From Chloroflexota bacterium (lineage in GTDB: Bacteria; Chloroflexota; Dehalococcoidia; UBA3495), in NCBI GenBank assembly GCA_022576105.1, contig JACZRM010000123.1, positions 1 to 5,822 on the forward strand: a stretch of 5,822 nucleotides of DNA. Reading direction: 5' to 3'. A program made the position numbers and the translations under genes. Positions 1 through 5,794 of this stretch are shown here, piece by piece. The stretch's first letter is position 1. Each line of letters opens with the position of its first letter. The notes beneath the pieces were generated by a model that saw nothing but the letters and a program-made list of their open reading frames with translations, was not told where the DNA came from and searched no databases.

Positions 1-103
1 AGAGTTGACTGTGGATAAAGAACCCAGGAAACTGGCGCTAAATTATCGCATCTGAACCGGTCAACAATGGTGGCCTGATTTAATTGATGAAAAGGAGGCT
101 GAA

Positions 104-970
104 ATGCAGTTAGGCGCGATTTTCCCTCAAACCGAGATTGGCGCCGACCCGGTTGCGATCCGAGATTTTGTACAAGCCGCTGAGGGCTTGGGTTACCAGC
201 ATTTGTTGGTTTTTGATCATGTGCTGGGAGCCGACCCCTCTCAGCGAGAGAAATGGGAGCGTCCCTACAGTCATGCCGACCAGTTCCATGAACCCTTTGT
301 GCTTTTTGGCTATCTGGCGGCAATCACCGAGAAAATCCAGATGACCACCGGCATTCTGATATTGCCTCAGCGCCAGACCGCGCTGGTGGCCAAACAGGCG
401 GCGGCGGTGGACGTGCTGACCGGTGGTCGCCTGAGATTGGGGATTGGCATTGGTTGGAACGATGTTGAATACGAGGCCCTGGGAGAGGAATTCACCAACC
501 GAGGACGCCGTTCCGCGGAACAAATTGAGCTGCTAAGGCTCCTCTGGACCCAGGATGTGGTCAACTATGAGGGTCGCTACCATAAGATTACCCACGCCGG
601 AATAAATCCGCCGCCGGTCCAGCGCCCCATACCCATTTGGCTGGGTGGCGGCGCTCCGCAACTAGTCAAGCGTCTGGCCAGGCTGGGCGATGGCTGGTTT
701 CCCCAGTTCCAACCCGATAGCGAGGGGCAGCAGAAAATTGGTGAGATGCGTGAATTGGTCAAGTTGGCGGGGAGAGACCCGGACGCGGTCGGCATCGAAG
801 GTCGAATCAGCCTGACCCAGGGAGGGCCGGATGAATGGAACAAGCTTTCGGCGGCGTGGGATGAGGCCGGCGCTACTCACCTGTCGGTCAATACCATGAA
901 AGCAGGCCTGAAGGGGCCGGACCAGCACATTGATGCCATCAGGCGGTTCAAAGAGGCGATCACCGACTAG
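104..970 (+). CDS. LLM-class (luciferase-like) F420/FMN-dependent oxidoreductase
   Basis: A 288-residue cytoplasmic TIM-barrel enzyme of the bacterial luciferase-like superfamily, closest in feel to the probable-F420-dependent oxidoreductases. Seen: an N-terminal strand MQLGAIFPQ, FDHV at 37-40, the family core from TGILILPQR (82-90) through AVDVLTGGRLRLGIGIGWN (101-119), then IPIWLGG (176-182) and GDGW (195-198), all in the expected order. The length is normal and nothing is missing. The ATG is chosen because AGGAGG lies 5 nt upstream (93-98). No signal peptide or membrane segment is seen. Family knowledge: members use reduced F420 or FMN to reduce or oxygenate small organic substrates; the cofactor and substrate cannot be told from sequence. 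It stands alone on this strand, with 376 non-coding bases after it, so the context gives no substrate. An FMN monooxygenase of the alkanesulfonate type is the main alternative. Confidence 0.93.
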   Translation: MQLGAIFPQTEIGADPVAIRDFVQAAEGLGYQHLLVFDHVLGADPSQREKWERPYSHADQFHEPFVLFGYLAAITEKIQMTTGILILPQRQTALVAKQAAAVDVLTGGRLRLGIGIGWNDVEYEALGEEFTNRGRRSAEQIELLRLLWTQDVVNYEGRYHKITHAGINPPPVQRPIPIWLGGGAPQLVKRLARLGDGWFPQFQPDSEGQQKIGEMRELVKLAGRDPDAVGIEGRISLTQGGPDEWNKLSAAWDEAGATHLSVNTMKAGLKGPDQHIDAIRRFKEAITD

Positions 971-1017
971 GACTTTGCTTGAGTGTATACATTCCCCACG
1001 TTGGGGATTAGCGGCCG

Positions 1018-1053
1018 GCATTTGGAGCAGACCACTCGGCCTGCTCCAAATGC
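1018..1053. repeat. Perfect inverted repeat / hairpin, 13-bp arms
   Basis: GCATTTGGAGCAG at 1018-1030 is exactly complementary to CTGCTCCAAATGC at 1041-1053, leaving a 10-nt loop. It lies 48 nt after the oxidoreductase stop. The next bases (TGTCTGGGCC) contain no T run, so it is not a standard Rho-independent terminator. It could mark or protect the 3' end of the upstream message, act in Rho-dependent termination, or be a protein-binding palindrome. Confidence 0.8.
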
Positions 1054-1153
1054 TGTCTGGGCCGGTGTGGATAATTTTGGATGTGATTGGCATCCTCGAC
1101 TGATTGACCTGGTTCTAGAGTATATTTGTGCAAATTCTTACGCCCCACATGGC

Positions 1154-1180
1154 GTGGATTTCCCACCGGTGGATTTCCAC
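1154..1180. repeat. Tandem GTGGA-TT-TCC(C)AC inverted-repeat motif
   Basis: GTGGATTTCCCAC (1154-1166) is followed after 2 nt by GTGGATTTCCAC (1169-1180). Each copy is itself an inverted repeat with a tiny centre, and the junction forms the perfect 10-bp palindrome CCACCGGTGG (1163-1172). The direct-plus-inverted arrangement is that of a cooperative regulator binding site, but no matching regulator is known to me. Confidence 0.5.
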
Positions 1181-1313
1181 TGCTAATTTGTCCCCTTTCT
1201 CACCCCCCAGCGATTGGGTGTCAATCCCATACTCATTAACTACGATCAAGAATATGATGACTACCGGGGTTTGCCGGGCCATAATCACCCGCCGGCCTGG
1301 TTACAGATGTCAT

Positions 1314-1323
1314 CTTAGCTAAG
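1314..1323. promoter_or_regulatory. 10-bp perfect palindrome upstream of the response regulator
   Basis: CTTAGCTAAG is fully self-complementary and ends 23 nt before the regulator start codon, within the probable leader. Just before it, and sharing two bases, is AGATG-T-CATCT (1305-1315). It may be an operator, but a chance palindrome of this length cannot be excluded. Confidence 0.25.
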
Positions 1324-1346
1324 GGATTGGTATCAAAAGGTTATCG

Positions 1347-1700
1347 ATGGGTAAAATATTAGTAGTAGATGATGACGCTGACACCAGAGAGATGATCCGC
1401 CGACGGCTCACTGAGGCGGGCCACCATGTGTTGTTGCTGGCCAACGGCCAGGCAGCCTACGAAGCAACGGTAGCGCACAAACCCGACGCCGTTGTGTTGG
1501 ACGTGGTCATGCCGGTGATGGGCGGAATGGCGGTATTGAGAAAGCTGAAATCCGACTCGGACGTTGCTGGGATACCGGTGATTATGCTAACCGCCCACGA
1601 TAATCCCATGCTGATGAGTCGCAGTTTGAGTATTGGAGCATCCGCTTTCCTCAACAAGCCAATGCAGCCGGGGAATTGGAAGCCGCGCTCCTGGGTTTAA
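1347..1700 (+). CDS. Response regulator receiver (REC) domain, 5' part of a frameshifted gene
   Basis: A CheY-like receiver domain that would accept phosphate from a histidine kinase. All key residues are present: acidic pocket D8-D9-D10 in the first strand (KILVVDDDAD), phosphoacceptor D52 in VVLDVVMPVMGG, T82 in VIMLTAHD, and K104 in FLNKPMQPG. After G109 the frame reads NWKPRSWV and stops, where a receiver normally continues into its last helix. That helix (ELEAALLGLIG) is found in the overlapping frame starting at 1673. The 117-residue product is therefore probably an artefact of a 1-nt loss in the GGGG run at 1670-1673. AAAAGG at 1335-1340, 6 nt before the ATG, is a modest ribosome site. 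No partner histidine kinase is present in the window. Confidence 0.85.
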   Translation: MGKILVVDDDADTREMIRRRLTEAGHHVLLLANGQAAYEATVAHKPDAVVLDVVMPVMGGMAVLRKLKSDSDVAGIPVIMLTAHDNPMLMSRSLSIGASAFLNKPMQPGNWKPRSWV

Positions 1701-2086
1701 TTGGGGCGACGGCTACACCTGAGGCAGTGGAGGACTCGACCGCACCGGGTGCAGACCACCCAGAAAGTGTCTTGCCGGATGGTGGACTACAGGCTCATGA
1801 TTTTGAAGATATCGCCAGAGAATTTATTGGCGAATACTATGGCTTTACCTGGCAAGAGGAGTACCGGAACATTAGCGGAGTGGAAATTCAGATCAAAAAA
1901 GTTAACCTTGACGATATTCGGCTGGTCTATCAGCTAGAGGGGTCTGCGGATATCATTGTGAGGGAAAACGCGGATCCGGTAAACAAGAAGTTCAGTCTCA
2001 CTGTGGTGGTGGGACGGGATGGCGCGGTGCTTACCCGGCGAGGCGACTTTTTTGAAGAGCTCAGCAACCCTAAATCCAAATCTTAG
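1676..2086 (+). CDS. C-terminal part of the frameshifted response regulator: last REC helix plus unrecognised domain
   Basis: The first residues (EAALLGLIGA) complete the receiver domain of the gene upstream; preceding codons in this frame (GGG GAA) supply the expected G-E. A linker rich in Pro, Asp and Glu follows (about 11-40). Then comes a compact alpha/beta-looking domain (about 41-126): a helix DFEDIAREFIGEYYGF, alternating strands around VEIQIKKVNLDDIRLVYQL and ADIIVRE, then KKFSLTVVVGRDGAVLTRR. I do not recognise this domain; it has no helix-turn-helix or catalytic signature that I can name. The TTG given as start is only where the open frame can begin, and no convincing Shine-Dalgarno precedes it, so independent translation is unlikely. 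Rejoined with the receiver, the protein would be about 246 residues. It ends 6 nt from the converging coaBC stop. Confidence 0.7.
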   Translation: MEAALLGLIGATATPEAVEDSTAPGADHPESVLPDGGLQAHDFEDIAREFIGEYYGFTWQEEYRNISGVEIQIKKVNLDDIRLVYQLEGSADIIVRENADPVNKKFSLTVVVGRDGAVLTRRGDFFEELSNPKSKS

Positions 2087-2092
2087 TTCCTC

Positions 2093-3298
2093 TCAAGTCG
2101 GTTGGCCCTGAAGCAAGGTGACAATTCGGTCTAGAATGCGGTTGCTCACCTCGTACTTGCTCATCAACGGCAATTCCTCAACCCGCAACTCCCGGTCGAT
2201 CAGGACCACTCGGTTGGTATCCCGACCAAACCCGCTATCCGGGTCGGTAATATCATTGGCCACAATCAAGTCCAGGGATTTGCGCCTTACCTTATCCGTG
2301 GCATTGGCCACCAGATTTTCGGTCTCGGCGGAGAAACCCACCTTCACGAAATCTCCCTGGGCCGCTTCCAGGATATCGGTGGTACGGGTGAGTTCCAGGC
2401 TCAACTCCTGGCTGGACTTCTTGATCTTCTGTTCAGCCGGCGCAACGGGACGATAGTCGGCAACGGCGGCCGACATTATCAATGCGTCGGCGCCTTCCAG
2501 TTGGCTGAGCACAGCGTCACACATCTGCTGGGCGGTCTGGATGGGCATAACTTTGACCAGGGGTGGATCCGGCAAGTTGGTGGGGGCGGTAACCAGAATT
2601 GCGTTGGCGCCCCGGTCGCGGGCCGCTTCGGCCAGGGCATAACCCATCTTTCCAGAGGAATTGTTGGTTAGCACCCGAACCGGGTCGATGGGTTCCTGGG
2701 TTCCTCCAGCGCTGACCACAATGGTGCGACCGGCCAGGTCTCCGTTCCGTCCCAGCGTGGCGGAAATGTGTCCCAGTAACTCGGGTGTTTCCAACAGTCG
2801 TCCTATGCCCATCAGACCGGAAGCCAGCCGCCCCGATGCCGGTCCGGCGATCGTTACCCCCCGCGCGCGCAGTTTGGCCAGATTCTCCTGAGTGGCCGGG
2901 TGGTCGAACATGTTGGCGTCCATTGCCGGGGCGACCAGCAGCGGGGCAGTGGTCGCGATGACGGTGGTGGTCAACGGGTCATCGGCCAGACCCAGAGCCA
3001 GCTTGGCAATGCAGTGGACCGTTGCCGGGGCTACCACTATAATGTCGGCCTGTTGGGCCAGGGCGACGTGCTCGTTGGCGAATTGGGAATTGAGGTCGAA
3101 GGTGTCGGTCACCACATCGCGATGGGTAATGCTGCGGAAAGCTAGGGGGGTCACGAATTGGGTGGCCCCATAGCTGAGAATGGTGTCGACCAGCGCACCG
3201 GCCTGGGTCAATTTGCTGGCCAGGTCTACCGCCTTGTAGCAGGCGATACTGCCGGTAACCCCCAGCACGACGTGCTTATCTGTTAACGGTCCGCTCAT
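2093..3298 (-). CDS. coaBC: Bifunctional phosphopantothenoylcysteine decarboxylase / phosphopantothenate-cysteine ligase
   Basis: A 401-residue cytoplasmic enzyme of CoA synthesis. The CoaB half joins cysteine to 4'-phosphopantothenate using CTP, and the FMN-binding CoaC half then decarboxylates the product to 4'-phosphopantetheine. Seen: CoaC at about 1-185 with GVTGSIACYKA (13-23), the expected catalytic histidine H77 in NEHVALA, VAPAT (89-93) and PAMDANMF (124-131). CoaB covers about 188-401 with SAGGTQEPIDPVR (196-208), LTNNSSGKMG (210-219), SAAVADYRP (276-284) and KIKK (291-294). Full length. In the flap region GRLASGLMGIGR (156-167), serine 160 sits where the E. coli enzyme has its conserved cysteine. 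The start overlaps the coaX end by 23 nt, so the two are probably translationally coupled; the ribosome site is weak (GAGAAAGCC before ATG). Confidence 0.97.
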   Translation of the reverse strand: MSGPLTDKHVVLGVTGSIACYKAVDLASKLTQAGALVDTILSYGATQFVTPLAFRSITHRDVVTDTFDLNSQFANEHVALAQQADIIVVAPATVHCIAKLALGLADDPLTTTVIATTAPLLVAPAMDANMFDHPATQENLAKLRARGVTIAGPASGRLASGLMGIGRLLETPELLGHISATLGRNGDLAGRTIVVSAGGTQEPIDPVRVLTNNSSGKMGYALAEAARDRGANAILVTAPTNLPDPPLVKVMPIQTAQQMCDAVLSQLEGADALIMSAAVADYRPVAPAEQKIKKSSQELSLELTRTTDILEAAQGDFVKVGFSAETENLVANATDKVRRKSLDLIVANDITDPDSGFGRDTNRVVLIDRELRVEELPLMSKYEVSNRILDRIVTLLQGQPT

Positions 3299-4097
3299 GG
3301 CTTTCTCGGTCGTTTCCTGGGGTCGTTTTCTGACCCTGATTCATCTCGTAGATTAGCTGCAACCCCACCAGGGTCAGGTCCTGGTTAATCTGGTCAAATA
3401 CCGGCGCTTCTGGTGCGATCACATTGACCAGCCCCCCGGTGCCGATCACCTGGGCGTCGTGACCAATCTCGTCTTTGAATCGCTGAACCATGGTTGAGAC
3501 CAGTCCCGCATATCCCAGCAGCAGGCCCGACTGCAATGAGGCGATGGTACTGCGTCCGACGGCGGATTTGGGTGCGATTAATTCCACCCTCCGTAGCTGG
3601 GAGGTGTTGAAGAAAAGGGATTCGGCGGCCAGGTTGATGCCCGGAGCAATAGCCCCACCCAGATACTCGCCGTCTCTGGAGATGGCGTCGAACACCGTTG
3701 CCGTGCCCAGGTCGACTACTATCAGAGGAGCGCCATACAGGTTGATCGAGGCCACCGCATCAGCAATGCGGTCCGCGCCCACGTCTCGGGGGTTGTCGTA
3801 GAGGATGGGCAATCCGGTGCGGACACCCGCCGACACTATCAGCGGCGTCACCCCAAAGAAGGAACTGCACACTTCGCTAAAAACCACCGTCAGCGGCGGC
3901 ACCACACTGCACAGGCAAGCCGAGCTGATGGCGGCCGGGTCGACTCCCTTGATCCGCAGCACATCGGTGAGGATTGCGCCGTATTCGTCGGCCAAACGTC
4001 GGGTGTCAGTGGCCACTCGCAGGGTGGTTTTTAGCTGGCCGCCTTCAAAAACACCCAGGGTGACTACCGTATTGCCAATGTCTATCGTAAGTAGCAT
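3276..4097 (-). CDS. coaX: Type III pantothenate kinase
   Basis: A 273-residue cytoplasmic ASKHA-fold kinase that phosphorylates pantothenate, the first step of CoA synthesis. Seen: phosphate-binding DIGNT (6-10) at the very N-terminus, GADR (107-110) with the likely catalytic aspartate D109, DLGTATVFD (129-137), GGAIAPG (147-153) and GRSTIASLQSG (181-191). All type III motifs are in order. The family typically needs a monovalent cation and escapes feedback inhibition by CoA. The ATG is chosen because MLLTIDIGNT is the usual family start; no Shine-Dalgarno is seen before it. The last 20 or so residues (NQGQKTTPGNDRESHERTVNR region) form a hydrophilic tail whose coding DNA runs into coaBC. First gene of a two-gene operon read from the promoter at 4126-4154. 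Confidence 0.96.
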   Translation of the reverse strand: MLLTIDIGNTVVTLGVFEGGQLKTTLRVATDTRRLADEYGAILTDVLRIKGVDPAAISSACLCSVVPPLTVVFSEVCSSFFGVTPLIVSAGVRTGLPILYDNPRDVGADRIADAVASINLYGAPLIVVDLGTATVFDAISRDGEYLGGAIAPGINLAAESLFFNTSQLRRVELIAPKSAVGRSTIASLQSGLLLGYAGLVSTMVQRFKDEIGHDAQVIGTGGLVNVIAPEAPVFDQINQDLTLVGLQLIYEMNQGQKTTPGNDRESHERTVNR

Positions 4098-4125
4098 GGC
4101 TTAGGCCCGTTCTGCATATCAACGA

Positions 4126-4154
4126 ATTATAAGGTACCATCACCCTCCGAGCAA
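4126..4154 (-). promoter_or_regulatory. Sigma-70-type promoter of the coaX-coaBC operon
   Basis: Reading the - strand, TTGCTC (4154-4149; 3 of 6 matches to TTGACA) is followed by a 17-nt spacer and a perfect TATAAT (4131-4126). Transcription would begin near 4118-4120, giving a leader of about 21-23 nt before the coaX ATG. The -10 match, spacing and position make this a good candidate; the -35 is weak. Confidence 0.6.
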
Positions 4155-4190
4155 TGTCGCGTGGTTTACTGTAGTGAGTCAGTTAAGTTC

Positions 4191-4272
4191 TCGTCATCCC
4201 GGCGTTAGCCGGAACCCATTAGAGCGTCCGAACCGCGATTGCATCTGGACACCAGCCTTCGTCGGTGCGACC
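4191..4272. repeat. Degenerate REP/MITE-like element with paired terminal hairpins
   Basis: The left end (TCGTCATCCCGGC, GTTA loop, GCCGGAACCCA) has a perfect CCGGC/GCCGG hairpin at 4199-4212. The right end (CTGGACACCAGCC, TTC, GTCGGTGCGACC, 4245-4272) has an imperfect hairpin (4250-4267). The right end reversed and complemented matches the left at 15 of 28 positions, sharing GTC, the hairpin core and CCA. This is the layout of the widespread dispersed GTCATTCCCGC..GCGGGAATCCA family of bacterial intergenic repeats, here decayed. No transposase is present. Confidence 0.5.
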
Positions 4273-4435
4273 AAGCCCGGTTCTGGGACGCCAAACTGAT
4301 ACACTATCTGGTTTATCGATCGTCCCTGGTGAGTTTCAAAATTTAGTTTAATTTAATTATTTCGTTGAAATTGGTAGCTTTGGAGGAACGCCGTTACTAA
4401 AAATAGGAACTGGAGATTAAGTATAACCTGAACCT

Positions 4436-4464
4436 AACACACAGCTATGCCCTTATGCTAAAAT
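4436..4464 (+). promoter_or_regulatory. Possible promoter of the pentapeptide-TIR gene
   Basis: TAAAAT at 4459-4464 matches the -10 consensus at 5 of 6 bases. A poor -35 (AACACA, 4436-4441, 3 of 6) lies 17 nt upstream. Start would be near 4471, giving a leader of about 44 nt. TATAAC at 4422-4427 is another -10-like site without a suitable -35. Confidence 0.3.
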
Positions 4465-4514
4465 CTCTCTGCGTTCAAATTGAGAAGGCGAAGTAGAGTA
4501 TTGGAGAGACCGCA

Positions 4515-5792
4515 ATGGCAAACATGGAGCATGTGCAGATTGTGCGAAAAGGCCGAGATGCTGTAGCTAGCTGGCGCGGGGAGCATCCCGGCGAAATTCT
4601 AGACTTAAATAACTGCTATATGAGTCATGTCAGAATCCCAATGGTTGACTTGCACGGATCAGACCTCCGGGACGCCGACTTCATGGGAGCAATGCTGCGG
4701 CGGGCCAACCTGTCTGGCTGCTTTCTCAACCCGGCCCACTTTTATCGCAGTGACTTGCGGGAGGCTGACCTGACCCGTGCCCTGCTCAACGGCGCCAACC
4801 TGAGAGGCGCCGACCTGCGGGGAGCCAACCTGGAAGGAGCAGACCTGGATGCCGCGACCCTTTCCGACGCCAACTTGACCGGAGCCAGCCTGCGCCGCGC
4901 CAATTTGTCGCGGGTTAACTTGAACGGAGCCAACCTGACCGATGCGGATCTCACCGAAGCGAACTTCAACGGTGCGGCGCTTAATCGCACCAACTTGAGC
5001 GGAGCGACGCTGGCGGCAACTGACTTCTATGAAGCGGTGTTTAACAATACTCCCACAGTTGGGACCAAATTCGAAGGAGCGATCATCGGCTACACCGTGT
5101 TCCAGAACTGCGATCTGAGCGAGGCCCTTGACCTGGATAAAGTTAGGCACGATGCGCCGGGCACAGTGGGAATTGACACCGTTTTCCGTTCTCACGGCAA
5201 GCTGCCAGAGGCCTTTGTGCTGGGTATCGGCGCTCCCCCCGAGTTGCTAGCATTCCTGAAAAGCATCGATGACTCAGACTCTCTGGGTGGTGAATACTAT
5301 ATTTCTTGCGTCAAGGCCGACGTTCCCTTTGCCCAGAACCTGCGGGACAACCTGCGTTCCCAGGGTATTCGCTCCTGGGTGTTTGCTGAGAACTTTCGGG
5401 GCAACCCTTTGGTTGACCGGAGAAGCACGTCTGAAGAAGAGGAAATTGAGCGTCACGTGAGGCACTATGACAAGCTGATTGTGGTTTGCTCGCAGGCTGG
5501 TCTGGATAGTGAGACCATCCGTACCGATCTGACTCAAGCCAACGATTTGCAGCAGAGCAAGGACCAATGGTTGGTATACCTGGTGGACCCGGATGGAACG
5601 ATGGACCAGCCTCGCGCTCGGTCGGCCCGTAACTTGACCTACGAGCATGTTATTTTCGACCTGAGAGGGCAGGAAGAAAGTTCGGCCCAGTATCAGCAAG
5701 GCATCGCCAAGCTAGCCGAGAACTTGAAGCAGACCCAGCCGGCCAAAGCCGGAGTTCCAGCGGCCAGCAGCGAGAGCAGCGACCAATTGTAG
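4515..5792 (+). CDS. Pentapeptide-repeat protein with C-terminal TIR-like domain
   Basis: A 425-residue soluble protein. Seen: a pentapeptide-repeat region of A(D/N)Lxx type in which Leu or another hydrophobic residue recurs every five positions almost without break from L31 to L201 (best at 46-176), predicting a right-handed four-sided beta-helix of 8-9 coils. A connecting segment follows (about 206-248: VRHDAPGTVGIDTVFRSHGK, then PEAFVLGIGAP) of a kind I recall between pentapeptide and TIR domains in other bacteria. The TIR-like domain spans about 259-406: EYYISC (260-265), FAQNLRDNLRSQGIRSWVF (272-290), DKLIVVCSQ (319-327). Aligning by eye, D338 occupies the usual catalytic glutamate position, and FISYS is replaced by YISCV, so NAD hydrolysis is uncertain. 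The Ser/Ala-rich tail (407-425) looks disordered. Start chosen for GGAG at 4503-4506. Role unknown; defence or signalling is inference only. Confidence 0.9.
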   Translation: MANMEHVQIVRKGRDAVASWRGEHPGEILDLNNCYMSHVRIPMVDLHGSDLRDADFMGAMLRRANLSGCFLNPAHFYRSDLREADLTRALLNGANLRGADLRGANLEGADLDAATLSDANLTGASLRRANLSRVNLNGANLTDADLTEANFNGAALNRTNLSGATLAATDFYEAVFNNTPTVGTKFEGAIIGYTVFQNCDLSEALDLDKVRHDAPGTVGIDTVFRSHGKLPEAFVLGIGAPPELLAFLKSIDDSDSLGGEYYISCVKADVPFAQNLRDNLRSQGIRSWVFAENFRGNPLVDRRSTSEEEEIERHVRHYDKLIVVCSQAGLDSETIRTDLTQANDLQQSKDQWLVYLVDPDGTMDQPRARSARNLTYEHVIFDLRGQEESSAQYQQGIAKLAENLKQTQPAKAGVPAASSESSDQL

Positions 5793-5794
5793 AA

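Larger units (their letters stand above)
971..1346. other. Intergenic region rich in inverted repeats
   Basis: No convincing gene is seen in these 376 bases. Short open frames (for example 983-1186 and 1128-1322) have no ribosome site and no recognisable protein features. The stretch holds a small hairpin (993-1007, TCCCCA/TGGGGA with a 3-nt loop), a long perfect hairpin (1018-1053), a tandem GTGGA..TCCAC motif (1154-1180), a GC hairpin (1274-1300, 7-bp arms with one G-T pair) and a 10-bp palindrome (1314-1323). A weak -10-like TATGAT lies at 1253-1258 with only a poor -35 (TACTCA, 1230-1235), so the promoter of the downstream regulator is not settled. Confidence 0.6.
4098..4514. other. Divergent intergenic region between coaX and the pentapeptide-TIR gene
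   Basis: These 417 bases hold no convincing gene. In order they contain the coaX promoter (4126-4154), a degenerate paired-hairpin repeat (about 4191-4272), an AT-rich patch (4331-4370, 7 G/C in 40 bases) and the leader and likely promoter of the rightward gene. The repeat's GC-rich half and the AT-rich half differ sharply in base composition. Confidence 0.6.

Noticed and set aside
2..55. Open frame from the window edge to a TGA at 53-55 (17 codons), possibly the end of an upstream gene
   Set aside because: Too short to recognise; a frame of this length is open by chance often.
662..1093. 143-codon antisense frame spanning the oxidoreductase 3' end and hairpin
   Set aside because: It lies mostly opposite a clear conserved gene and shows no domain features.
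1104..1126. TTGACC..TATATT as a promoter for the response regulator
   Set aside because: The spacer is only 11 nt, far from the usual 16-18.
983..1322. Two overlapping small + strand ORFs in the first intergenic region
   Set aside because: No Shine-Dalgarno, no recognisable composition or motif, and they run through the hairpins and palindromes.
4082..4117. 11-codon out-of-frame ORF on the - strand overlapping the coaX start (possible leader peptide)
   Set aside because: Its ATG falls at the predicted transcript 5' end with no ribosome site; likely chance.
4597..5117. CRISPR-like or tandem DNA repeat because of the regular spacing
   Set aside because: The 15-bp periodicity is the codon pattern of pentapeptides in an open frame, with no identical repeats or spacers.
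4659..5195. 178-codon antisense open frame under the pentapeptide repeats
   Set aside because: The 15-bp periodic codon pattern of the repeats keeps the opposite strand open; the antisense product is a repetitive mirror with no ribosome site.
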